From the NCBI RefSeq assembly GCF_000264905.1, contig NW_006763141.1, positions 1,617,512 through 1,681,511 of the forward strand: DNA of 64,000 bases, given 5' to 3'. The DNA comes from Stereum hirsutum FP-91666 SS1. Taxonomy: Eukaryota; Basidiomycota; Agaricomycetes; Russulales; Stereaceae. Under the pieces are notes generated by a model. The model was given only the letters and a program-made list of their open reading frames with translations, was not told where the DNA came from and did not search any database. A program made the translations under genes and the position numbers. Positions 11,573 to 23,930 of this stretch are shown here, piece after piece; position 1 is the stretch's first letter, and each line of letters opens with the position of its first letter.

Positions 11573-13290
11573 CGGTCCATGCTGGAATACTCCACGGATA
11601 ATGAGCTTCGTCGCCCGTATTTGGCCGTTTTGCCCTTTGTATGCCGAAGGCTTCGATGACAGCGTGTTCGAAGAAAGGGCGTGATGACTACGGTTTCACC
11701 GAAAGAATGGAGGGCCAATGCGCGCCATCATATTCACACGATCTTGCCGTGTCTTTGTTCACAGCCCCGATATATGTTCCTTTGTTCTTCCTCCGATTGT
11801 CTCACTGCCATAGCGACTGGACGCCACCTCGCTGATGGCACGCCTCCAAAGGCGCGCGGCTCTCGCAATGAACGACATGCAGATGAGGCAGCGATGGAAA
11901 GTTCGCCTTCTCTCTTTATAATAATTTTGCGGAAATTATGTGGAGTTTCGCCCCCGCACGCTGCAGTGTCCCGCTTATGGGATGGACACTGTCTCTCTAT
12001 AACTGATCAACTCGTTCAATGCCTTCAACTTCTTCCTTCTTTTTGGTTTTATTTGACAGAAGCGCGTTCACATCAAAATTTATAAGAGGCCTTTCTCGTC
12101 GATATGTGGACACGCTAACGCTTCTAGCCTTCACCTGGCATGGCATTATCACAGCACGATTTTCATGTCGCTCTACGGTAGCCATACACGACCGCGAGAC
12201 GCAGACGTCAGTTGAACAAAATCGAACGTATCAGACCTAGATGAAGTACCGGAGCAAGGCAGTATGGGCAGTGCATGCAATGTAAATTTTCTCCTTTCTT
12301 CATAAGCACAACCACTATCTGGGGATGTGCAGCTGACCACTGCGAACTGTAGTAGGTCCTTCATGCAGCGCCTTCGGAAAGAAGTTGAACATTTTAATCT
12401 GTCTTTCCTTATGTTTAGGACTGAACAGTCTCATCTGTTTGATACACACTTAGCCAATATATATTCTCCATGGACTGACGTGACGGAAGCGTAAGGAAAT
12501 TTCTCCTTGAATACGATCTGGGAGGCGACCCGCGGGATACTCAGATACATAGCGCGAGCCCAGAGCGCTAACACAGAATGTGACTCGGTACGGTGCTCTG
12601 CTGTGATGACAGCACTAAGTGACGCACCCGTACGATTTAGGGACTGTTTGACAAAAGAATCGTCTAGGGTGAGAACATCACGAGAGAGCTAAGTTGTGGT
12701 TGAGCTGCATGTCGAAGACGATTAATTCAGCCAAGTATGCAAAGCCCCATATCTTGGCTCATGTCCTGTACAGTTACCGGCCGATGCCGAAGATTGACTC
12801 CCCGGAGGCATCGCGGATTATCTTGAGGTGGACCTCCGACTCGTAACGTCTACGCCAATGGGCCAGCGACGTTTTCACCTTGAGTGGCTCATATATACTG
12901 GTAGAAATCTATGGCACTTATGGTGACCAGGCCTTCTCCTCAGCCCCGACGTAGCGTCTCGGAACCAGGCACTTCAGTTACATCCTCTCTACACGGATAT
13001 TCGTTCGTACCTTCCGTTCGGTACACTGGAATAAATCTGGTATGTACACTGCTCAATTTATATGCAGCTGCCTCGTATTATTTATGCGAGTCTCCCACAC
13101 CACCTCCCTTTCCTCAGAAAAACAGCGACGACCTGATATCAGATCAGTCGGAAGGCAGGTCGTCGTCCTCCGTTTAGAGTAACGACGTTGTCTCGAAGCT
13201 CATAGGCCTATCACATTGATCATCAAGGAGTAATACAGATATCACCGCCCTAACGACTTCATCCATTCCGTCTACTGCAAGTGCTTTGCG
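11573..13290. other. Upstream and spacer sequence between zinc-finger paralogs 1 and 2
   Basis: The part nearest paralog 1 resembles the upstream regions of the other paralogs: a CCGTATTTGGCCGTTTTGCCCTTTG-like block recurs near 15520 and 18115. The remainder, to about 13290, shows only short unsupported open frames. I see no gene here. Confidence 0.4.
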
Positions 13291-13318
13291 TGGTAGTTCG
13301 CCCCTCGGTCAGGATGAC

Positions 13319-13331
13319 GCCACTGTGGCGA
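13319..13331. repeat. Short conserved palindrome downstream of paralog 2
   Basis: CGCCACTGTGGCG is a perfect 6+1+6 inverted repeat. It recurs at 15888-15900 downstream of paralog 3, and as CGCCACAGTGGCG at 34687-34699 downstream of paralog 4. Its flanking sequence is also partly conserved, so it travelled with the duplicated genes. Confidence 0.6.
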
Positions 13332-13617
13332 TCGGGGTGCCACAGCGACAACCGCTCCGCCTTGTAATAGTTCCCTATATTACACTCTCGTTTGTGTCAA
13401 AATTTTTCTCAAAATGGCACACTCAGTATGGTATCAAATATATTTTCCCGGAGATAATTTGTACTGATTCGTTGGATACAGGAGCAGAACACAGATACAG
13501 GAGAGAGAATGAGACAAAGGGAGAACATTCCATGTTTGTACGAAATTTGTTAGTCCATCCCGTCTTTCCGGTCAAGCACCAGAAAATAGAGAACAAACAC
13601 ACTATAGCTATCAACCA

Positions 13618-15281
13618 TTAGTAACTACAAAGATACTTTGCCGCAAAATCGACTAGGGCACCATCGACCAGATCATCCGGCCGCCACTCAAAGTTCGTCA
13701 CCTCCTGCTCATACCTCCATTCTTCGCTAGCCTCATCCTCGGCCGTCCACCTCCCCCCCACATTCTTCCTCCGTATGAGTGCAGCCACCTTTCTCTTCCA
13801 CGCATCCACATCCATAGCATGCTGGCGCATGTGCTTGGGCAGTGCGTCACGCCGCATTTCTTGCTCCTTTCTGTGCCGTGCGCATGTCAAAAACGGGCAT
13901 ATCATCATCCTGTGACGATACTTTTCTGGGACTCCGTAACGGTCTGCCCAACCAGGCTGAGAGCGGACGGCTCTGTGGCCTTTGACAGTGCTGATGTGGC
14001 GCCAGATACTCTGTTTGCTGGCGAAGGTCTCTTCGCAAGATTCGATGGGGCAAGGTATCGCTTCTCCGCCAGCGCTGGAATCATTCGCAGGTCCAGTGTC
14101 AATGTCGGGCAGAGATACGAGATCACCGTTGTGTGCGGGGGCATCCCTGCGTACCGATGTCTTGTGTCCAGTTTGTTCATTGTGCTGAAACATCGGAGCG
14201 GTCCAGGGTGCTGTGTCTTCCTGGCCGATGGGCGTCGAAGCATTGCTATCCGTCGTCATCCTCGCCTTCTTGGTGCCCCTACAGTCGCTGTTATCAGGCG
14301 GCTGAGACCTCTTCCTGCTCTTCGCTGCGGTGGTAGACATGGATACATCAGAATGAAACCGATCATCTGGAGGGAGTAGCTCAAGCATCACTTGGGTGTA
14401 CGCATGGTCACAGAGAAAGCTGGCAGGTTGTTGAGCACTGTCGAGTGGAGTATCAGGAAGTGGGATGCTAGCGAGACTAGACGACGCCGAAGCAGGGCAG
14501 CCAGAGAGAGATGTGGATGACTCGACTGTCTGAAGCTCGCCGACAACGTTCCTGGCGGGAGTGGGCATTCGACGCTTACCCAGGCTGCCCTCAGATGGCT
14601 GATGAGAGTTCGTGGAGGGGAGATCAATCAAAGTCATAGTCAAGGGAGGAATGTTCTTGGCAAAGAGGTGGCGGATGGTGGAAGCCCTCCGCACTGCTCC
14701 TGGGCGAGATATCGCGTTCGAATCTGAAGGAGATCGGACAGCCTTGCCTTTGTCGGGGCTGCACGGAATCGTGCCCATGCACTCAATGTCGTCGGAAGTC
14801 GTCGAAAAAAGAGGACTCGAAGTCGTCGAGGAATCCGAACTGGGGAGCTCCCTGCTCTGGAGCTCCAGGGCGGGTGTGATGTCGATTGGGTCGACTGCCT
14901 CTGGACAGGTCATTGCGCCAGAGGTGCCGGAAACGTCAGGATCGAAGGTGCTTGTGTTCGAACGAACGGGGACAGGATCGACGTGGCACGGGCTAACGTC
15001 CTCCGTCCGCGAGCTCGAATATGTCGCGGTGTTGTATGTTTCGGGGGGCGATGAGAACAGGGAAAAGAACCAGTTCCAATCGTCACCCGCGTGTGGCCAG
15101 TTTGACTAGTCCAGCCACGATTACGGGGCGTAGTACGCGACAAGGCGAGTATGAGCAACTGTGGCACACCAGAAGGAGGGTCAATGCTTACAGGATTCCC
15201 TTGTGGCGTGACAAAGGGTGTTAACATATCAGAGACTGCGCTCCAGTCCACACTAGTTTGTTCGGGTGCGCTGTAATGCAT
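13618..15281 (-). CDS. Two-finger C2H2-like zinc-finger protein, paralog 2
   Basis: Two exons, 15192-15281 and 13618-15105, separated by an 86-base phase-0 intron, giving 525 residues. The short first exon encodes MHYSAPEQTSVDWSAVSDML, which aligns with the first exons of paralogs 3 and 4 (MNYTATGQAYIDW...). The middle is Ser/Thr/Pro-rich and has a basic RKRSQPP...GTKKARM patch. The fingers are CPIESC...H...H and CPFLTCARH...HMRQH, followed by ALIRRKNVGGRWTAEDEASE and VTNFEWRPDDLVD. It is probably a nuclear regulator. It is in tandem with paralog 3, and the flanking sequence was duplicated with it. Confidence 0.82.
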
Positions 15282-15390
15282 GAAGGCCAGCAGAAGATTC
15301 GAGATTCAAAATAATAGGTGTCAAAACGGAGAAAGTCGAGCGGTGGGAGAGAGGATCTGTTCGGACGTTCTGACGCAGGCCGAGGGCATC

Positions 15391-15396
15391 TTATAA
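15391..15396 (-). promoter_or_regulatory. TATA-like box of zinc-finger paralog 2
   Basis: TTATAA lies 110 bases upstream of the start codon. It matches TTATAA at 17975-17980 for paralog 3 and 32637-32642 for paralog 4, at nearly the same distance (about 105-112 bases). The conserved ATGAAAGG...TTACG block lies about 80 bases further upstream. Confidence 0.5.
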
Positions 15397-16163
15397 GGAC
15401 TCCCCCATGGTTTTCGCTTTGATTCAAGCTGGCTATTGCGATATATGTCCCGAAGAGGCCTCTGAGAGGTCGATGAAAGGGAACGTCGTCATTACGCACC
15501 TGGGCAAAGAGTATCACTTCCCAATTTGGTTCTTTTGCTCTTTGTGTGTCGCGCCGCCTTGATGGCGGTGTGATGATGTCGTGCTCGAAACAAAGAGCGT
15601 AGTAACTGCAGTTATACTGAGACGACCACACTTACGGCCACATCTTTTCAGCAACAAGACGAAACGGACAGCACCGAAGCATACTCACATTGGTATGCTT
15701 TACTGTTGTCGCATCCGTGGATATATGCGCATTGACCGTTTTCCCAATGGGCGTACCGTAATTGTGACCACAGATTACATCGCATTCAAACGCATCTAAT
15801 GGCACGCGGCTTTCATAGGGACCAACACGTAGAAGATACAGCAAGGTGCTTTCTAAATGGCCTTCTCTGTCGATCTGTCTGGGGTGACGCCACTGTGGCG
15901 ATCAGAGTGGCTCAGTCTGCTCGACGGCAGTTCGTCACGATCTCGTTTATCTCATTTGTGATTCTAAAACTAACGCCTTTATTATAGTGCTGAAACATAT
16001 CGCCGACGGTAATATATACAGCTGCGGGACATGCATGCGATCCAGAGACCGGCATGAAATTGGAGAAGATAATTTCGTGTTTGTAACATGGAAACCGTAA
16101 GCGCATCGTCTGTCCAATTCAGTATCGCATGATTTACCCAAGACTTTCTATATCGTACAGCCT

Positions 16164-17868
16164 TTAAACGATCCAGACGTACTTGCCGGACCAAGCGACC
16201 AAGTCCTTGTCAACAACATCGCTCGACAATTCCTGAAAGTTCGTCACCTCCGCCTCATACTCCCACTCCGTGCTAACTTCGTCCTCCGCCATCCATATGC
16301 CCGCCAACTGCCTCCTCCTGATGAGCGTAGCCACCCTCTCCTTCCACGTCTCCACGCCCACGCAATGAACATCGCGCATATGATTGTTCATTTCGTCGCT
16401 CCGCAAACCTCGCTTCCTGCTGTGGCGTTCGCACCCTATATAGGGGCACCTAATCCTCATCCGCTGAGTAGTCAGCGAAATGCCATAACGGTCTCCCCAG
16501 CCAGGCTCTGACCGGACGCCGCTGTGGTTTCTGTGAGTGGCCACGTGCCGCGAGGCGGTCCTCTGGCAGGCGAAAGTCATAGAGCAAGACGGGATGGGGC
16601 AGGGTACCCTCTCCTTGCCACTGGTGCTAGAGCCCTCCGCAGGTCCAGCTTCGGCAGCAGGTAGAAAACGGGGTACGTCGTGTTGTGGGGGAACATCCTC
16701 GTAGGCGAATGCCCCCTGTTCTAAGTGTTTGTCTAGCTGGACCACCGGAGTGGCCCAGCGTACTGTGTCTTCGAGGCCGTGGGGCTCCGAAGCGTAGTCG
16801 TCGTCGTTCGTCATTTTCGCCTTCTTGCGACTCCTGAGATTGTCGGTATCGAACGACGGTGATCTCTGCCTCTTGTTCCTGGCTGTGGCAAACTCCAATG
16901 CACGAACATAAAGCTCATCATCTGGAGTGAGCAGCTGAAGTGCCGTTTCCGCGAACCAAGGATCATCCTCTAAGTCATAAGACTGATGAGAGTCGCCGGG
17001 TGGGAGATCAAAAAGTGGGAAGCTAGAACAACCAGATGACGCCGAAGTAGAGCAGCCCAAGGGAGGTGCGAACGAGTCAAGAGCCGTAATATGGCTATCG
17101 GCGTCGCTGGAGGGGCCGATCATTCGACGTTTGCCCTTGCTACGCTCAGAGGGCTGACGTGAGATCGTAGAGGGAGCCTCCCCAGAGTTAATGGTCGAAG
17201 ACGGCATGGTCGGGAATGCAGCGAGGTGAGGTGTAGGGAATGCAACGAGGGGAGACGTAGGATCCCTCTGGGGCGCTCCTGAACCTGCGATCGTAGTCGA
17301 GTCGGGATGTGGTCCTAGGGCTGTACCGTTGCCGGAGAGGCGCGGCATGAAACTAGAGAGCTGATGGTCGTAGATACTCTGCGTCGAAAGAGCAGGGAAG
17401 GCCATAGATGAGTTCGACGACGGGAGGTACAGGGCCGGTGTCACGTTGAGTGGCTCGTCTGGCTCTGGAAGGGTCATTGCGGCAGAGACGGGGGCGGGGG
17501 CGAAGGACATAGCGGACGACACGGTGGGATCGATGATGTGGGGACTGTCGTCCGGGGTCTGAGTGGTAAAGCCGGTGGTGGTCGTGAGTGCGTCGGAGGC
17601 CGTGGGAAATGAGCCGGTCCAGTCTCTCGCCGCTTGTGTCCCGTTAGACTGCTCGAGTTTCGGTAGCAGGGTGTACTACGCGACCAGACAATATTAGAAC
17701 CTGAGACACACAACAAGGATGGTCAAGACTTACCGAAACTGTCTCGGGATGTTCTTGTGCCGTCGGTTGCTGTTGCGGGTTTTTGTATAGTTTGTCCAAG
17801 AACGATCCTATCGTGCCTGCGACAACGTTCCAGTCGATGTAAGCTTGACCAGTCGCGGTGTAGTTCAT
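16164..17868 (-). CDS. Two-finger C2H2-like zinc-finger protein, paralog 3
   Basis: Two exons, 17734-17868 and 16164-17675, joined in phase 0, giving 548 residues. It is very close to paralog 4 (32749-34429) in the other arm of inverted duplication 2. The C-terminal third is nearly identical: CPIPSCSMTFACQRT with two His, then GVRSEPGWGDRYGI, then CPYIGCERH with HMRDVH, then WKERVATLIRRRQLAGIW and an ELSSDVVDKDLVAW tail. The N-terminal region is Ser/Pro/Thr-rich and more variable, as expected for a disordered regulatory region. A basic RKKAKM patch may direct nuclear import. The function as a transcription regulator is inferred from the fingers only. Confidence 0.85.
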
Positions 17869-17974
17869 TTCGATGAGCGAAGGCTTGTAGAGTTGAAGCA
17901 GGGATAGTTGGGACGGAGGAAGTCGAGCGGTCTGAGGGAAGATTTATTTGGAGATTTTCCTGCAGACGGACATC

Positions 17975-17980
17975 TTATAA
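17975..17980 (-). promoter_or_regulatory. TATA-like box of zinc-finger paralog 3
   Basis: TTATAAG within CATCTTATAAGTG, about 107 bases upstream of the ATG at 17868. The same hexamer at the same distance precedes paralogs 2 and 4. The ATGAAAGGGGG...TTACGTA block is at 18045-18071. Confidence 0.5.
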
Positions 17981-18746
17981 GTGATTTCCGATCTCCTTGA
18001 CTCGTTCGAATTCATTCCCCTCGTGTCCGGAGTCCTTTCAATCCAATGAAAGGGGGCGCCTTGGTTACGTAGGCGCGTTCAGAAAAATATCCTGGACAAA
18101 ATGCTTCGTATCCCGATTTGGTTAGACCGCCCTTTGTTTGTTTGAAAGGGCTTTCAACTTGAAGGCGACGTAATCACGCGCCGTGCGAACAAAGGACGAA
18201 ACGACTGCGGTGTCACCGACACGCTCCCAAAATATGGATCTGCCTGTGCTGCTGATCGGACGAAATGAATGGCTAGAACTCAACGATACTGGCACGTTCC
18301 TGCCGTCCTTTTGTCGAACGCGCCGACGTCTGTGCATTGTTCCTCATGCAGTCGTTGTGATTTGTGCCACCGCCATGCGTCATGACTGGACGGCACCTCG
18401 TTCACCACGCCTCTCATTGGTTGCGTAACGCCCCAGGTCTCAACATGGAAACGAGGCAGCATCGGTAAATTTTGATCTCTTTCCTCAATTTTGTCGAAAC
18501 TAATGTGCAACAAATTACAGAAGTGCAGCGGCTTGGCCAGCAAAGTTGACACGCTTGGAACTTTGTCTTCCCAGCTATTGACTCAATACAGCCTCATGAC
18601 GCCTCTACCATAATTCATCGATTATTTCCAAGCTGACGCCGAGGATCCAACGTGGATAGACCCCCAATATATCAGCCTCGGATTTCAAAGCACCATCCAC
18701 TGCTCGACGATCCCGCGTTCACTCCCATACAAAATAATCACAATCA

Positions 18747-19954
18747 TTATTCCGATCCCGTAGTCCGTGAACGATACGTCGGTGGTTTCGTACTAAGGTT
18801 CTCAGAACCATTCTCCGTCCTATTCCATGACCCAACGTTACCCTGCGCAGAAGTGAGCGCGTCTAACCTCGCCTTCAGTCTCCCCATCTCCCGTACCAGA
18901 TAATGAATATCGTATCCCCGCCCTTGCCCTTCTCCCTCCCCGTCACGAGCTGGTACGTCTCGCTGTGGCTTGCCTGTATTCTCGACGACTGGGTTCATGG
19001 TCTCAGTACTCGGATATCCTCTCGCCTGACGTGATTTTTTCTTCGGCGGAGGTGCCAATCGGGTAGAATTGGCGTCGGTGTTCGTGCTTCGCCTTGTCGA
19101 GATCCTCGAAAGGAAGCTCCCTGCTATGGCGAGTACGGACTCAGACTCGCCAGGCCCCTTGTCGATCTCGGCTGACGTCTGCGCAAGTGGTGCTTGATCA
19201 CCTCTGGGCGGGTCCAGAAACGGGTCGATCCTATCTGTGGGACCCGAGGGCCGTGAATTGGGCTTGGGTCGTCGTTTAGCTCGTTGTTTACGATAACGCA
19301 GGGCGGTGTGGATGAGGAGGAGGATCAGCGTCGTTCCTACTATTGCTACCAGAACGGCTATCACGAGGGTAATGCGTGAGATGCCTGTTTGTGTGGTTGA
19401 AAAGGTAACTCCTATAGAATTACGTAAAGGAAGAAGGGTATATCAGCAGCAGGATCATGGTAGAAATAGCGGGAGTCCCACAGACTGTCTTCGTTGTATT
19501 GGCCAATATTCGTTGAAGTAGAAGTAGAAGATGAAATTCGAGTCCGGCTCGTATTCAAAGACGTGGAGTTGCTCGATGTCGCCAGCGACAGACAACTCGT
19601 ATCCGGACCCGTACCAACGACGAACGAATTATCGCCCGAGGTCGAGGAGAGATCGGACGTAGAGTTTTGGATGATGATGGTGACGGCTGTGCCGGAGGTG
19701 ATGTTCACCGCAGGCCAATTGAACGGGGAGCTCTGCTCTCCCAAGTCTGTGATAGGAATCGTGGCGTTATTCGCCAATATATCGGGAGTGGACCAGAACG
19801 TCAGCGCTCCATCGCCTCCCGTCCACGAGACTTGAAGTTCTTGACACTCGATAACGGAGGTAGGTGTGTAGCTAACGGTGAAGTTTGCGAGTACGCCATT
19901 CAGGAAAAGAAGCAGGGCGATGGTTGTGAAGCTCATAGAATTCACTGTGAGCAC
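18747..19954 (-). CDS. Secreted/single-pass membrane protein with conserved LVREMG tail
   Basis: Two exons, 19486-19954 and 18747-19411, giving 377 residues. An N-terminal signal peptide (SFTTIALLLFLNGVLA) leads into a small ectodomain with a VIECQELQVSWTGGDG segment and a Ser/Thr-rich stretch likely to be O-glycosylated. One transmembrane helix follows (VIAVLVAIVGTTLILLLIHT), with a basic stop-transfer region RYRKQRAKRRPKP and a cytoplasmic tail ending in DIHYLVREMGRLKARLDAL and a PPTYRS motif. The layout resembles fungal cell-surface sensors such as Mid2/Wsc-type proteins, but I see no domain that proves this. The donor (GTCTGT) is weak, though phases fit. Related genes are at 25879, 30711 and 57660. 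Confidence 0.72.
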
Positions 19955-20199
19955 CCCAAGGTTGTTGATTCAAGTTGTGGGGCGGTATACGATAGTGTAG
20001 CGCGAAACGCATAGATGTAACTTAGTGTACTGACCGAGATATAGCGGATAATTTTGGCCGTCGCCGCTGTGTCTAACAGTCCTGTAAAATCCATATCAGT
20101 TGGCGTGATTCCATCAAACGTAGACGAGAAATCGGAAAATTATACACTTGTCACAGAACCACAAAGCACGTCGTTTGGACGCTGATCAACAGGTATGCG

Positions 20200-21280
20200 A
20201 AATAGTGACGATGACGGCTATGAGAATGGCGTGAAGGGGAGCTCCATAGGCAGCCAAGCCTCGAGTACGGCCGTCTTATACCTAAGAGTAGTTGCAGTGT
20301 ACGTCGTTGCAACAAAGATGGTTGTCAATAACAATATCGACGCAAATGCCCAGTAAGGATATACTATTGCCTTACAAGCAGATGAAACCGGAGTGAGCAC
20401 CGACTGTGGCTTACCACGCATGGTCAATATGCTGACTTACTCTGTATCCCTGCTACATATCTGTGGTGGTAGCCATGCCTGTATGATCCTTTCCCGCCGG
20501 TCGGAATACGAGCCAGTGCTCTGCTTTGGAGAGGACTAGCGTGGTAGCGCTATAGGTGACACCAGGCACCGACATCGGCCATTGCGGCCTTCATCATCGT
20601 ATCGATATCCTGGCAAGCTCCAATGACGGTGGTTGCAGAGAGATAGAAAACAATACGACGTGGTCACCCTTTGCGAGACGCCGTCAGGACGATTCGCAGG
20701 ATGGCGAATAATGTTCCCTTGTGAGAAACCTGGGTAGCAAGGCCTGCGCCCCGAGCGAGGACTTGTAACGGATACGTGCGTGTTGATAGGCTCCACCGCC
20801 GCTCGAAGTTGTTTCGCTCACCCGGAAAACACGGGGAGCTATGAACCCCCGGAGCTGTTCGTCTGCGAAACAAAAGTGAATTTTTTTTTGGGGTTTGGTT
20901 GGAGAAAGAAAATGACAACGTCATGATTCCAGCCCCGGCAACTACTACGAGCTCAACCACAGCCCAGAGCATCATGTGTTAGCCAGCCTGGAGGGACAAG
21001 TAAGCCAGGGAGGGTGCAGAAATACGGCTGCATCGATTGAATATCTCTCTCTCTAGCACGCCTGGTAAGAAACTCCCTGATTTCAGTGGTGGTGACGATG
21101 CTTATGCCCTGAGTCAGAAGCACGAGCCAGGCAGCACCCAATAGCCTCGAGCATACGTATGAAGCAGCACTCCAGGAAAAGAGAGCATTCGATGGTCGTG
21201 AAGACTAGAAGTCGAAACAAGCGGATAGGCGGACGGGGGGATACGAGGATGCGCTGGTGGTCACGGTCTGAATCAATCAA
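20200..21280 (-). pseudogene. Decayed multi-helix membrane protein gene
   Basis: Several separate hydrophobic open stretches lie on the minus strand: LFRLLVFTTIECSLFLECC near 21200, SRLLGAAWLVLLTQGISIV near 21100, LWAVVELVVVAGAGIMTL near 20960, and YPYWAFASILLLTTIFVATT near 20340. They are ordered like the helices of a basidiomycete seven-helix protein but sit in different frames with stops between. The last part falls in the left arm of inverted duplication 2. A gene with unresolved introns is possible, but decay seems more likely. Confidence 0.35.
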
Positions 21281-21969
21281 GGGTCAACGTCGAACTGTGG
21301 CGCTCGATTTGCTCGATTTGGCCTATGCTAGTGCTGTTGCACCGCGTTCTCACCGAGAGAATATAAGGGGTTCAGGTTCAGGAAACATCCTAGACCTTGG
21401 CTACCCTGGGACTTCCAGAGCTCTCCATCTCCGAAATCGTGACAGAAGCTAGACTTTCGAGGAGGAAAATGACAAGGACATGTACTTAAGCCTAACTTAG
21501 CTACAGCCCGGAAACTATTAGTTCGAGCTCAGCTAGTAGACACAATCTATCCAGTACAATAGAGCCATGCCGGAGAGGATGGGCTACAGCGAGTGAGCTT
21601 CATAGGATGCATAGAGATGGCTCAGTCGATCGATAGACGGTTTCTTCAAGTTTGGCACGCCTGGTGACGGTGTCGAGCGCGGCAGAGCAGAGCAGAACAG
21701 AGTTGGAACAGACCAATAAGAAAATTGACAGAACTGAACAGGCTAAGCAGATATCGATGGGAGGATACACCGTCGTCGTCGTCGACAGCGGTGGTAGCGG
21801 TCAACGAAGGTTGAACTGTGGCACCCGCACCACCTCCGATGTGGGTGGCACTCCCACGTGGTTCCCCGGCCTCTCCCGGTACTCTCTCCGTCGCGTGCCA
21901 CCACTCCGACTCGTAAAAGAGCTGCATTCTATTCCTCCGCCCGCGCCAAATCCCAACGCGATAAAAACT

Positions 21970-23250
21970 ATGTCCTGGCTTCGACTGGTGCGTTCACCCT
22001 CAGCCGTTCTTATATCTGCAATGAAGTTAACGGGTTACGGGAATACGGGGTTGTAGCCAGCGAGACGTGTGCTCCTGGCCTCGTCAGGTGTATCGGTGGG
22101 AGCGGTGGGTTTTGGATTGCATGAAGACAAGGTGCGTGGATTGTTGGTCTTTTCTCGTGGGGGTAGTGTTTTTCGGAACTGACATTGATATTTATTCTAT
22201 CCAATCATCCCATCACCCTCCATACACCCCATCCTCCCACAACAACACCCCCCTCGACCAAAAGCCCTCGATATACCCCACCCCCGACCGGGACGTCCTC
22301 GTCATCGAGACACCCACAGAACTCGAACGGCAGATCGGGATAGCGAGGCGTGCTGCAACGGGCACTGTTAATGAGGCGCATGCGAGGGTGCAGGGGTTGG
22401 TGGATCGGTGGATTGGGGTTGAGCATGCTGTTGAGCGTACGTCCGTCCCCATTTATTACGGCTGCGTTCCACCCTCCACCATACTTTCTTCCGTGGCCAA
22501 CTTACATAGTATACTTATGAACGGAATAGAACCGTGTACTAATGACTGATTTTCACGGATACATCTACAGGCCGCGTCAAATCCATCCACGACCCCAGCG
22601 AACCCCTCACCCCCTCCTCCCTCTACATCGCAATCTCAACCCTAACCGGCTCCATCCTCACCCGCTCGCGCTCTCTCCCCCTCCGCTTCCTCGCCCCTCC
22701 AACCTTCTTCTTCGTCTCCCTCTCGTACTTCCTCCCCCGTACGTCGGCGAATTTGAACGCCTACCTCGGGAGCTTGGAGGATAGGTATCTGCCTAAGGTG
22801 GCGCATGTGCATGATACGGGGAAGGCGCATTCGGCGATGGGGTGGGAGATGTTAAAAGAAAGAGTGGGAGAGAGCAACGAGAAAGTGAAGAAGGGCTTGG
22901 AGGGCGTGCTTGGGCAAGTGCAGGATAAGACGGGGTTGAAGGTGAGGGACATTTGGGATGCGAGTGGACAGGCGGGGAAGGAGGTTTATGTGGCGAGTAG
23001 GGGCAGGATCGGGGATATGGTGGAGAAAGCGAAGGAGGTGGGTGGGGAGGTTAGGAAGGAGGTGCATAGTGCGGGGGAGAGGGTGGGTGAGATTGTGAGT
23101 GAGGCGAAGGAGGAGGGCGTGAAGGCGTATAAGGAGGCGGTTGAGGAGACGAAGGCGGTGGGTGGTGAATTGGCGGAGAGGGAGAGTGTGGCGAAGGAGG
23201 AGGTCAAGGCGGAGGTGGCGAAGAAGGAGCCGCCGAGGCATCTTGTCTAG
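21970..23250 (+). CDS. MICOS complex subunit, apolipoprotein O-like (Mic26/Mic27)
   Basis: Four exons: 21970-21987, 22057-22131, 22265-22436 and 22571-23250, giving 314 residues with all phases matching. The tiny first exon (MSWLRL) is followed by RRVLLASSGVSVGAVGFGLH, a mitochondrial-type N-terminus with a hydrophobic segment. Then come IYPTPDRDVLVIETPTELER, RWIGVEHAVERRVKS and a second hydrophobic region, FLAPPTFFFVSLSYFLPRTS, leading to LNAYLGSLEDRYLP. This order is characteristic of ApoO/MICOS proteins, inner-membrane components that help shape crista junctions. The C-terminal about 130 residues are Lys/Glu-rich amphipathic helix, with repeats such as VGGEVRKEVHSAGERVGEIV. It lies in the loop of inverted duplication 2, head-on with the ribosomal protein gene at 23436. 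Confidence 0.82.
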
Positions 23251-23435
23251 ACTCTCTTTCGTGGTTGAAAAGTTGCTGTCGGTAGTCTTAGATATGGTAG
23301 TCACTCTTATACAGCCATAGAACGGCTTAGAAAAGCTTCGTATAGAAAGCGAATGGTCCACGCGTCGCCAGTGAAAAACGAACGCAGCCTCAAATTATCG
23401 CGAGCAGCATCCACAAACCGGCGTAGTCCAATCTC

Positions 23436-23930
23436 TCACACCTTCTTCCCCTTCCCCTTCGCACCGTTCTCCCCACCAACACCTCCCACCTGACTCTGAC
23501 TCTGCACCCCCTCCTCCATCCACTCAAACCCTTCCTGGCCCACACTCCCCACCCCACCCTGCCCCCCCTCCCCAAACCTCCTCTGAAACCTGCCCAATCG
23601 TCCCGTAACCGCGCTTTCCTCCTCCGCGCCCTCCTTCGTCATCAGGCTCACATTCCAGAACGGGTTGTTAGTGAGATCGCGCGTGAGGCGTAAAAGGGAC
23701 CGGGGGGATGTCGTCCAGTGCGTGAAGGAGGAGCCGTCGGAGCGGATGACGCGTTGGGGGAATTGGGGGACGATGGGGTTGGGGAGGGGGGTTTGGCGGC
23801 GGCGCCAGACGTGCGTGCGGCCGTAGGGGGAGGAGGACCAGGAGCGCGTTTGGGTGAGGGTTTGGAGGGGCTTGAGGGTTGAAGGGAGGGTTGAACGCGA
23901 TGATGAGGCGAGCGGTTGGAGGAGAGACAT
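23436..23930 (-). CDS. Mitochondrial ribosomal protein bL31m-like
   Basis: A single exon of 164 residues. The N-terminus is Ser/Arg-rich without acidic residues until about residue 65, as in a mitochondrial targeting peptide. The core reads FPQRVIRSDGSSFTHWTTSP, then RSLLRLTRDLTNNPFWN. That matches what I recall of fungal bL31m (yeast MRPL36-like) proteins: SDGSSFTH followed by TTSPR and the DxxNNPxWN block. The C-terminal 60 residues are a Gly/Glu/Gln-rich extension ending in KGKGKKV. It would act in the large subunit of the mitochondrial ribosome. It converges with the MICOS gene, 185 bases apart. Confidence 0.72.
   Translation of the reverse strand: MSLLQPLASSSRSTLPSTLKPLQTLTQTRSWSSSPYGRTHVWRRRQTPLPNPIVPQFPQRVIRSDGSSFTHWTTSPRSLLRLTRDLTNNPFWNVSLMTKEGAEEESAVTGRLGRFQRRFGEGGQGGVGSVGQEGFEWMEEGVQSQSQVGGVGGENGAKGKGKKV

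Larger units (their letters stand above)
15840..20390. repeat. Left arm of inverted duplication 2
   Basis: Reverse-complement copy of 30330-34745. Homology runs from the 3' flank of zinc-finger paralog 3 (matching around TCTGTCTGGGGTGACGCCAC), through that gene and its promoter region, through the single-pass membrane protein gene, and into its 5' flank to about 20390. Both arms keep gene order and relative orientation. Boundaries are estimated by eye. Confidence 0.88.

Noticed and set aside
22852..23361. 169-codon minus-strand frame rich in Leu and His
   Set aside because: Antisense of the Lys/Glu-rich tail of the MICOS gene.
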